From positions 1 through 64,000 of the forward strand of contig CACMJW010000001.1 of NCBI GenBank assembly GCA_902614125.1: a DNA stretch of 64,000 nucleotides, written 5' to 3'. Each line of letters starts with the position of its first letter. The stretch's first letter is position 1. Under the pieces are notes generated by a model. It saw nothing but the letters and a program-made list of their open reading frames with translations, searched no databases and was not told the DNA's origin. This stretch comes from an uncultured Pelagibacteraceae bacterium. GTDB lineage: Bacteria; Pseudomonadota; Alphaproteobacteria; Pelagibacterales; Pelagibacteraceae. Of the stretch, positions 18,816-25,691 are shown piece after piece. The position numbers and the translations under genes were made by a program.

Positions 18816-20255
18816 TTAAGCACTCTCATATTTATCTCTTAAAAATTTATAGTATTTATCTACATCTTCTAAAAAATTTAATTTTTCACCTTCTGACTTA
18901 AATGAAAATAATTCTTTTTTTTCTCTCAAATTATCGATTTCATTTTCTGCTGCTGGAAGTGTAAGCCATTTCTCTTTATTCATAGAAAACAATCTATCTT
19001 TAATTTGTTTTTTTATTTTTTTCTGTGTGGTATCAGGAAGAATTTCTGGAGCTTCATTAAATATTAATTTTTCACCAAAATATTTCATTCTTTGATCTTC
19101 AAATTTCTCCAGCATTGAAAATTTTTCTTTCCAATCTGCTGCATGAAATTTTGGAAATAAAAATTTATCATTATCAGTCGCAAATCCAGTATAGATGCTC
19201 TCCTCTGGTTCTATGTCTTCTTGAGATGATGTTTGCATTTTTTCCTCTGCATTTTCTTTTAAAATATTGCAAACATCCTGAGCAAACTTAGCATTTGATT
19301 TTACCATTTCCGCCCTCTTTCTTAATAATTCAGGACCAATTGCACTATAAGGTTCAACTTTCATTCCATAACTTGCATCAATTATAATTGGCGCTTTGTT
19401 GGATCGGATCGTCCTCAAAAATTTTGGCGTCTTTTGCATTTCTTTTTTAAGTTCTTGATAAGAAAGTTTAAATAATGGTTCCACGTCTATTCTAATGTCT
19501 ACACCCTGGCCCCATTTATAAACTGGATGTATGCAATTGCTTGGATGAAGTGGTGCAATTAAATAAAGTCTGCTACGTGAATAGAAGTATTCATTGATTG
19601 TTAAAATTGTTTCGTTTTTGATTATTTCTTCAACAGATTGCTTGCTGCTCGTTCTTAAGTACTCGTCCCAAAGATTAGTTTGCTTTTCTTTAATCTCTGA
19701 AAGTATTTTACCACAAAGCTCACTATCAAATAAGGCTGAGTGGGCTGCCTCTGTATCATATCCATTCATTCTTCCAAGAGACTCTAATTTCATTGATACA
19801 TTTCCTTTTGCATTTAATTCAGTTTTTAAAATTTCTGGATTAACAGCAAAGGCAGCTCTAACAATATTTAAGGCATCATGTCTGACATTTCCTTTTGTAT
19901 TTGTAATATATGGTTCTCTCAATGTTTTGAAAAATTCTTTCCTGATCACTTCATCGTCAAAATTAATTGAACTGTAGCCTAGGAAAGTTGCAGGAGACCA
20001 TTCTTTGAATTTAGCCTCAATTTGATTAAGCATTTGGTAGTGGCTAAGATTTTGTTTTGTAAGTAAATCAATACTTGAACGGTTTACACATAATGCCGTT
20101 GCTGAAGGAACTCGATCCTGAGGTAGTCTACATCTTGCGCTAAATCTTTCTTTTTCTTTAAAGTTTTCGTCTAAAAGTAATGCACCAATTTCAATTATAG
20201 TTGCATAATTAGTATCAGCACTATCTGTTTCTACGTCCCATATTACATAATTCAT
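18816..20255 (-). CDS. sbcB: Exodeoxyribonuclease I (3'-5' ssDNA exonuclease)
   Basis: 479 residues, the usual length of ExoI. It degrades ssDNA 3' to 5' in mismatch repair and recombination. The DEDDh catalytic set is complete: D7 and E9 in WDVETD, D100 in INFDDE, and H172 and D177 in AHSALFD. The spacing is nearly identical to E. coli ExoI. The SH3-like and C-terminal helical parts follow. The ATG overlaps the rmuC stop by one base (TAATG). Placement between RmuC and an unknown membrane protein in an accessory block is unusual. Confidence 0.92.
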   Translation of the reverse strand: MNYVIWDVETDSADTNYATIIEIGALLLDENFKEKERFSARCRLPQDRVPSATALCVNRSSIDLLTKQNLSHYQMLNQIEAKFKEWSPATFLGYSSINFDDEVIRKEFFKTLREPYITNTKGNVRHDALNIVRAAFAVNPEILKTELNAKGNVSMKLESLGRMNGYDTEAAHSALFDSELCGKILSEIKEKQTNLWDEYLRTSSKQSVEEIIKNETILTINEYFYSRSRLYLIAPLHPSNCIHPVYKWGQGVDIRIDVEPLFKLSYQELKKEMQKTPKFLRTIRSNKAPIIIDASYGMKVEPYSAIGPELLRKRAEMVKSNAKFAQDVCNILKENAEEKMQTSSQEDIEPEESIYTGFATDNDKFLFPKFHAADWKEKFSMLEKFEDQRMKYFGEKLIFNEAPEILPDTTQKKIKKQIKDRLFSMNKEKWLTLPAAENEIDNLREKKELFSFKSEGEKLNFLEDVDKYYKFLRDKYESA

Positions 20256-21151
20256 TATTTCTGCTCTCCTATTTTTTTATTTTCTAAATCAAGATTTTGT
20301 ATTTTCTGTGAAGTATTTGTAATTTTACTTACTGAATTTTTTATATCTAAGATTGTTTCAGAATTTTTATTGTGTCTATTTTCTAAATCTTTAAAACCTT
20401 TTTCAAAAGCATCAATGACTTTTGATAACTCTGAAACTTCTTTTTGTATAACGTGGGTTTGCTCATACATTTCTCTATTTTGAATAAGTAATTTGTAAGT
20501 TCTTAAAAAAGCCCATAGTGTATTTGGTGAAGTAATAATGACATTTTTCTTACGTGCCTCCTTAATAAAATCTTCAGATATATCTTCAATAGCTCTAAAA
20601 ACACCTTCAGAACCAATAAACATAATTGCTAATTGAGCAGTTTCTCCTGTTATAATGTACTTTTCTGATATTGCTTTAATATGATTATTTAAATCTTTTT
20701 GAAATTCTTTAAGATGTTGGTGTTTTTTATCCTCGTCAGTTTCTTTAAAATATTTTTCATAATTATCCCAAACAAACTTAGAATCGATACAAATTTTTTC
20801 ATTTGTTGAATCAAAAGTTAATAAACAGTCTACTCGTTTATTATTTGATAAAGTGTGTTGAAATGAATAGTGCTTTGCAGCTAATGTATCTTTAACAATT
20901 TCTTCTAAATACTCCTCTCCAAGTTTACCTCTTTTAGTCTTATTGTTAAAAATATTTTCAAAATCTATGATTTTTTCGTTTAATTTCTCGATTGCTTGTT
21001 GAGCATTTTCAATATTACCTAGTCTTTCTTTGATATCGCTAAGACCAATTTCATCAGTATTTTCCTTGTTTTTTGAGCCTATTTTTTGATAAATCAAAAA
21101 AGCAAAGATCGCTACAACAGCTAAACCACCAATTATTAAATATTCAAACAT
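20255..21151 (-). CDS. rmuC: RmuC family DNA recombination protein
   Basis: 298 residues, shorter than many RmuC proteins because the coiled coil is brief. An N-terminal membrane anchor (LIIGGLAVVAIFAFLIY) is followed by a short coiled coil. The nuclease-like core begins RGKLGEEYLEEIV, with RVDCLL and ICIDSKF giving the D...DxK pattern of the PD-(D/E)XK superfamily. RmuC limits DNA rearrangements and is thought to be a nuclease. It is the first gene of the block, with a GAGG-type ribosome site just upstream and a structured leader at 21171-21326. Confidence 0.9.
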   Translation of the reverse strand: MFEYLIIGGLAVVAIFAFLIYQKIGSKNKENTDEIGLSDIKERLGNIENAQQAIEKLNEKIIDFENIFNNKTKRGKLGEEYLEEIVKDTLAAKHYSFQHTLSNNKRVDCLLTFDSTNEKICIDSKFVWDNYEKYFKETDEDKKHQHLKEFQKDLNNHIKAISEKYIITGETAQLAIMFIGSEGVFRAIEDISEDFIKEARKKNVIITSPNTLWAFLRTYKLLIQNREMYEQTHVIQKEVSELSKVIDAFEKGFKDLENRHNKNSETILDIKNSVSKITNTSQKIQNLDLENKKIGEQK

Positions 21152-21170
21152 CTTTTCCTCTTTTTTAGTT

Positions 21171-21326
21171 AACGAAGACTAGTTTAAATATGAGCTTAGA
21201 AAGCGAGTAGAAAGGATTAACTCAGGATCTAAACTAGTACCTTCGTTTTAAATAAATCAGGTTGTTTAGATTGAATGAAAAGAAAGGACTAAATCTCACT
21301 AGATCTAAACAAGTACTAATTTATTT
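21171..21326 (-). ncRNA. Candidate structured leader: two tandem related hairpins upstream of rmuC
   Basis: Two long inverted repeats stand side by side. Element 1 has arms 21171-21186 and 21230-21247, with outer stem AACGAAG/CTTCGTT and inner stem ACTAGTTTA/TAAACTAGT. Element 2 has arms 21250-21271 and 21303-21326, with outer stem AAATAAAT/ATTTATTT and inner stem GTTTAGAT/ATCTAAAC. The outer stems differ in sequence yet stay paired, while the loop-side parts are shared: AGAAAGGAyTAA (21209-21220 and 21281-21292) and GATCTAAACwAGTAC (21226-21240 and 21302-21316). Different stems with preserved pairing point to selection on structure. A promoter-like sequence lies just upstream on the minus strand, so the strand is assigned as minus. 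The class is not recognised. Confidence 0.6.
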
Positions 21327-21335
21327 AGTAAAAAA

Positions 21336-21364
21336 ACAATATATTAGTTAGTTTTTAAAGTCAA
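21336..21364 (-). promoter_or_regulatory. Possible sigma70 promoter for the rmuC block
   Basis: On the minus strand TTGACT (21359-21364) is followed after 17 bases by TATTGT (21336-21341). An alternative -10, TATATT, lies two bases closer. Transcription would start near 21329, right before the first hairpin of the leader. The AT-rich background makes chance matches common. Confidence 0.4.
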
Positions 21365-21372
21365 TAAAAAAT

Positions 21373-22056
21373 TTAAATTTTTTTTTGTGAGTAATATTGT
21401 TCAACTCTTTCTAAGAACTTATTTTGATATTCTTTAAGCTCATCACCATAAATTACGAATCTTTGAAAAGTATTATCTTTAGTGCAAACTAATATAACTC
21501 CTTGATTTATATTGGTTCCATAAACAGTATTATGAGCAAGAGAATAAGCCCCCAATTGCATATAATAAGTAGTATTCCATTCATGTTTTCGAGGTTTGTT
21601 TGATTGTTTGAAGTCAATTAGGGTTTCATAATTTTCATAAACACCAATACAATCTGCAGCTCCAGCATATTTTCCTGGATAATATAAGGTTGATTCGCAC
21701 CCCCATATTTCTTGAAGTCTATTTCTCAAACCATTCTCAATTATCTGATCTGCCATCATTCTTTCTCTTGTGTTATCACCTAATAAATCAAGATTAAGTT
21801 TTCCTAACAAGAATTTTTCAATGTAATCATGCATGCTAGACCCACGCTCAGTTGCTTCTCTTGAAATTATATCAGCTTGTTTATGGCCTACTTTATCGCG
21901 CCATCTATTTAAAGAATCTATTTCTTCTTGTGGCTTTGTGGCTGCAAGTATAGTTGTGACAGATGGTAATTTTTCATTATTAACATCATAAAGACGTTTA
22001 CCATTGTAAAGAGCCCTAGTTGAGGTTGGATAATTAAATTTTCTATTCCACTCCAT
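21373..22056 (-). CDS. Phage-type PD-(D/E)XK exonuclease (MGME1/Cas4-like fold)
   Basis: 227 residues. It has the layout of small RecB-like exonucleases found in marine phages: PSVTTILAATKP near the N terminus, RGSSMHDYIE (RGxxxH, His76), then AGAADCIG (D135) and TLIDFKQSNK (D148, K150). A motif QLGAYSLA corresponds to the QxxxY element. Such enzymes process DNA ends in replication and recombination. It stands outside the rmuC block but on the same strand, with a 31-base gap to the unknown gene upstream. This suggests phage or integrated-element origin. The start ATG gives a complete family N terminus. Confidence 0.82.
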   Translation of the reverse strand: MEWNRKFNYPTSTRALYNGKRLYDVNNEKLPSVTTILAATKPQEEIDSLNRWRDKVGHKQADIISREATERGSSMHDYIEKFLLGKLNLDLLGDNTRERMMADQIIENGLRNRLQEIWGCESTLYYPGKYAGAADCIGVYENYETLIDFKQSNKPRKHEWNTTYYMQLGAYSLAHNTVYGTNINQGVILVCTKDNTFQRFVIYGDELKEYQNKFLERVEQYYSQKKI

Positions 22057-22087
22057 ATTTGTTTAATATTTGAGACACTTGATTAAA

Positions 22088-22525
22088 TCAATAATATTCG
22101 TATTTCTTTTCTTTTCTCCAAGCTTGAGATGAACCGAGTTTATTTTTATTAATCGGCTCATGTGGATTGACCCATCGAATATATATACTTTCATTAATCA
22201 TTCTCTTCTTAGGTTTTTTTATTAAGTTATTGTTATTTGCTTTATTATCACTCGTAGGTTTATTAGGTAAAAAGGCATTTACTGGTTGTAAATTTTTTAC
22301 ACTCTTTTTTTGATATTTTTTTGGAAGTTTACTATTTTTCATAGAGTAATAAATTTCAGGTGTATTTTTTTTCATTTCCTCTCCATGAGTATCAAGATGT
22401 TCATGCACAACTCTATTAATTTCTCTCATAAAATAACGATGATTTGGCTTCGTTTTTCCAAGATTGGTACTTCTCCACTTACAGGTATAATTGGTAAAGT
22501 GATCTCTTTTACTTCTCCAACTCAT
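22088..22525 (-). CDS. Hypothetical basic protein
   Basis: 145 residues, very rich in Lys, Asn and Arg. No domain is recognised. The N terminus (MSWRSKRDHFTNYTCKW) and the C terminus (SIYIRWVNPHEPI) contain several Trp and His residues, and the centre is low-complexity. The start overlaps the stop of the 176-residue gene by 4 bases, a good sign of translational coupling. Context suggests a phage-derived small protein. Function is unknown. Confidence 0.65.
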   Translation of the reverse strand: MSWRSKRDHFTNYTCKWRSTNLGKTKPNHRYFMREINRVVHEHLDTHGEEMKKNTPEIYYSMKNSKLPKKYQKKSVKNLQPVNAFLPNKPTSDNKANNNNLIKKPKKRMINESIYIRWVNPHEPINKNKLGSSQAWRKEKKYEYY

Positions 22526-23052
22526 CTTGTCCCCTGCATCATTTTTAAAATATCTAATAATCTGTAATATTTATTCATAAGCTTATCCTCAATCGTATTA
22601 AGCTTTAAAATAGCACTTCCATACTTACTGTCTCTACAGAAGGCTAAACCCTTTAAATTAGTTGGTTTATCTGAAGTCTGAACCAATTCCCCTTCCTCTT
22701 TGAATTCAATTTTTTCAGCTATTTTATGTTTATATTCATCTGCCTCGTGGTGGAGAATCTCCTGATTATAAATACCAGCCTCGATTCCACCTATTCTTTG
22801 AAGTCGAAAACCTACATCAATGATCTTAAATGCTACTTGTTCTTCTAAGATCCCCTCTGGTTTTAAAGCATCTATCATTTGATCTCTGTATTTTTCAAAT
22901 TCCTTTAAATTTTCACCAATAACTAATTGCTTAGCGGTTAGACCATGTTTTAATGAATTTTTAGATGAATTGAGCTTTCCTAGTTTAGACGTTGGTCCTC
23001 TAGATAATAATGCATTTTTTCTATTAGCATTGATCTGTTTAATTGTTGCCAT
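22522..23052 (-). CDS. Mobile-element-associated protein with NRxNAxxSxGPxTxxGK motif
   Basis: 176 residues. The N terminus NRKNALLSRGPTSKLGKLNS, then SLKHGLTAK, matches a short motif (NRxNAxxSTGPxTxxGK...NAxKHGLT) that I know from small proteins near phage and transposon genes; their function is not established. The rest is mostly helical and acidic/basic with no clear fold. An AAGGAG ribosome site precedes the ATG. An 8-bp inverted repeat at 23071-23092 lies directly before that site, and three AAGGC units at 23111-23141 lie further upstream. Confidence 0.72.
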   Translation of the reverse strand: MATIKQINANRKNALLSRGPTSKLGKLNSSKNSLKHGLTAKQLVIGENLKEFEKYRDQMIDALKPEGILEEQVAFKIIDVGFRLQRIGGIEAGIYNQEILHHEADEYKHKIAEKIEFKEEGELVQTSDKPTNLKGLAFCRDSKYGSAILKLNTIEDKLMNKYYRLLDILKMMQGTR

Positions 23053-23070
23053 AAGGTCTCCTTTAAATTG

Positions 23071-23092
23071 TTTGTAGAATTATCTCTACAAA
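23071..23092. repeat. Perfect 8-bp inverted repeat upstream of the 176-residue gene
   Basis: TTTGTAGA (23071-23078) and TCTACAAA (23085-23092) are exact complements separated by 6 bases. The repeat sits just upstream of the ribosome site of the gene starting at 23052. It could be an operator or a leader hairpin. Confidence 0.55.
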
Positions 23093-23110
23093 ATTTGATT
23101 TATTGATTTT

Positions 23111-23141
23111 AAAGGCTCACCTAAAAGGCATTATTTAAGGC
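23111..23141. repeat. Three AAGGC units at 13-base spacing
   Basis: AAAGGC occurs at 23111-23116 and 23124-23129, and AAGGC at 23137-23141, each 13 bases apart. This is a G/C-richer patch in an otherwise AT-rich 206-base gap (23053-23258). No known site is recognised. The rest of the gap, 23150-23258, shows nothing clear. Confidence 0.4.
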
Positions 23142-23258
23142 CGCATGAAACTTACCATGAATAGATACTCTTAACGAAATAAAATATCTTGTAAATAGAA
23201 CAATTCTAGAACCAAAAATTATTTGAACACTATGTTATAGGCACATTTGCAAGAATAA

Positions 23259-25691
23259 CTAATTAGACCAAACTTTACTTATAGTTTCTTGTATTTTTGA
23301 ATTGTAAGTTTTAACTAAATTTTTATTTAGTTCAATAATATTTAATTCTTCGTTTATTTTTTTTACAATTTCATTCTGTAAGTTCATATCAATTTTAGGA
23401 AAAGGTATTTTTTTTAATACTTGCACCGAGGAAACATTTTGTATTACTGAACCACTCTGGTCAGTAAAAAATCTATTTTGAATAGGTGGAGATTGTAAAT
23501 AATATTTTAAAAAATAAGGGTCAACTAGTTTATTATTTGGGGTTAATTTTAGTAATGCTTGATTAATTATTCCTTTTTTAAAATTTTTTGGAATTATAGA
23601 AATCTTACCCATTGTACCTGAACAACTTATAATCAGATCATTTTCTTTTACTGCAAATCCTTTCATTTCTTCAAATTTATTTTCATCAATAAAATATCTT
23701 TCTTTTGAATAATCATCATTTATTGCGTGATATTGTTCATAAACTAAATAACCTTTCGTTTTAAATATTTCTTTTTTTAAAGAACCACCAAATGGACCTC
23801 TTTTAAAATTAGCAACTTGATTTAATTCAACCATCTCCCAATTTTGGTCAATATCTATTGAAGGTTTGTGGTTTTCTATAACTTGTCTACATCCTTCAAT
23901 AATTTTTTGATAACCATCTAATTCTCCTGCTATTTGATTCTGCTTTTCGATAGATGGAAATGGAATTTTAATTTTTGAAATTTGTTTTGCTGAAATATGT
24001 TTTACGGTTATTGCGAAAGTATCTTTTTCAATATCTTTAAGGGGTTTTTGAATTAAGTAATAAAGGTACTTTAAATTTAGATTGTCATTTTGTGTTTTGA
24101 TATTACAAACTCTTTGATTTAAAAGCGCTTCTCCACCAGTCCAGATACATCTATTAAATTCACCATCCATTCCGATAAGAAGGCATCCATTATTTACAAT
24201 ATAATCTTTATTGTAATCACCGTTATATTTTGTTTTGGTATTATTTTTTTTAATATCTCTTATTCTAATTAAAGGAAAACCATCTTCTTCATTGAATTTT
24301 TTGGAGTCAAATGCAAAACCCGATTGAATTTTAATATAATTTCCAATTTCTTTAATTTCAAAATTTGAATTATATTCTACTTCATCTAACAAAGGTTTTA
24401 GTTCAAAGTTTTTGTTCCTAAGTAAATCTTTTTTATTAATAGTATTAATTAGATTTTTTTTATCATTAAAAAAACAATTAATTCCCTCTAAGGCGTTTGG
24501 TAAATCATTTTTGGATATTTCTTTTCTATTTGAACCTAAATCAAAACCATCATGTTTGACTTCATAATAAAAAATACTTTTACTTAATTTTGAATTCTCT
24601 TTATCTAAGATTAGTATTGATGTTTTTACACCAGAATAAGGATTAAACACACCTGCCGGTAAAGAGACAACACCAACAAGAGATGTTTCAATAAGTTTTT
24701 TTCTTAATTGTTTATAAGCATTTCCAGTTTGAAATATAATTCCTTCAGGAACAATGATGCCTGCACGACCTTTGGGTTTTAAATGTTCATTAATGTAATC
24801 AATAAACAAAACTTCTGCTTTTGTCGATTTAACTCCAAATCTGTTGTGAGGAGTTATTCCTCCTTTAGGAGAAAAGAACGGTGGATTTGCAAGTATTACA
24901 TCATAGTATTCATTCCACCTTTCTTCACTTGAAAGTGTATCGTACTCATTAATTTTTGGATTAGTAAATTTGTGTAAGTACATATTTACCAAAGACATTT
25001 TCACCATATCGGGAGAAATGTCATAACCATTTAAGTTTTCACCAATTTTTTTTCTATCTGACGCATTAAGACCATCACCTAAATTTTTCTTAGTATTTTG
25101 TTTTAAGATATGTTTGTAAGAACTAATTAAAAATCCTGCAGTACCGCAAGCAGGGTCTAATACAGTCTCATTTTTTTGTGGATTTACTATTTCAGTTATA
25201 AAATCAATAATGTGTCTTGGTGTTCTGAATTGACCTGCATCACCTTGTGAACCCATAAAAGACAATAAGTATTCAAATGCATCACCTAGTTTTTCAGAAT
25301 TCGAATAATGAAATTCATTAATTTCTTTTAAAAACATATTAAGTGTTGATGGGTCTTTAAATGGTAGAAATGAGTTTTTAAATATCTCTCTAAATAACTC
25401 AGGTAGATTTTCATTAGTATACATTTGTTCAACCGCATCTTCGTAAAGTTTAACTTTTTCAACACCACTTGTTTTAGTGTCCATTAAATTCCTCCAAGAG
25501 TACTTTTGAAATTTACCTGAGAAGTAAGTTGATTTGCCGCCCATTGATACAGATTGTTCATCCATATCATTCATAAACTTATAAATTAGACCATTTGTGA
25601 TTTGTTCAACTTGTGCTTTTGGGTCTGGCAACTTTCCAACTAATATTTGTCTTAAAGTATTAATTCTTTTTTTGGTTACATCATCAAGCAT
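23259..25691 (-). CDS. Type I restriction-modification HsdM-HsdS fusion (N6-adenine methyltransferase plus specificity)
   Basis: 810 residues. Residues about 1-430 are HsdM: an N-terminal helical domain, SAM motif I VLDPACGTAGF (177-187) and the N6-adenine motif ANPPF (268-272). About 445-800 resembles HsdS, with two target-recognition domains. The first begins IKIQSGFAFDSKKF and ends SIEKQNQIAGELDGYQ; the second begins ANFKRGPFGGSL and ends MNLQNEIVKKINEE, each followed by a helical spacer. So methylation and sequence recognition are in one chain. Its start overlaps the hsdR end by 8 bases. Confidence 0.92.
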   Translation of the reverse strand: MLDDVTKKRINTLRQILVGKLPDPKAQVEQITNGLIYKFMNDMDEQSVSMGGKSTYFSGKFQKYSWRNLMDTKTSGVEKVKLYEDAVEQMYTNENLPELFREIFKNSFLPFKDPSTLNMFLKEINEFHYSNSEKLGDAFEYLLSFMGSQGDAGQFRTPRHIIDFITEIVNPQKNETVLDPACGTAGFLISSYKHILKQNTKKNLGDGLNASDRKKIGENLNGYDISPDMVKMSLVNMYLHKFTNPKINEYDTLSSEERWNEYYDVILANPPFFSPKGGITPHNRFGVKSTKAEVLFIDYINEHLKPKGRAGIIVPEGIIFQTGNAYKQLRKKLIETSLVGVVSLPAGVFNPYSGVKTSILILDKENSKLSKSIFYYEVKHDGFDLGSNRKEISKNDLPNALEGINCFFNDKKNLINTINKKDLLRNKNFELKPLLDEVEYNSNFEIKEIGNYIKIQSGFAFDSKKFNEEDGFPLIRIRDIKKNNTKTKYNGDYNKDYIVNNGCLLIGMDGEFNRCIWTGGEALLNQRVCNIKTQNDNLNLKYLYYLIQKPLKDIEKDTFAITVKHISAKQISKIKIPFPSIEKQNQIAGELDGYQKIIEGCRQVIENHKPSIDIDQNWEMVELNQVANFKRGPFGGSLKKEIFKTKGYLVYEQYHAINDDYSKERYFIDENKFEEMKGFAVKENDLIISCSGTMGKISIIPKNFKKGIINQALLKLTPNNKLVDPYFLKYYLQSPPIQNRFFTDQSGSVIQNVSSVQVLKKIPFPKIDMNLQNEIVKKINEELNIIELNKNLVKTYNSKIQETISKVWSN

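Noticed and set aside
21171-21326. Type III toxin-antitoxin RNA repeats (ToxI-like) or a CRISPR array
   Set aside because: Only two diverged units, no ToxN-like gene and no spacers or cas genes nearby; a structured leader fits better.
21171-21326. Known SAM riboswitch class seen in SAR11
   Set aside because: I do not see the conserved core of the SAM-II or SAM-V type, and the downstream gene is rmuC, not a methionine gene.
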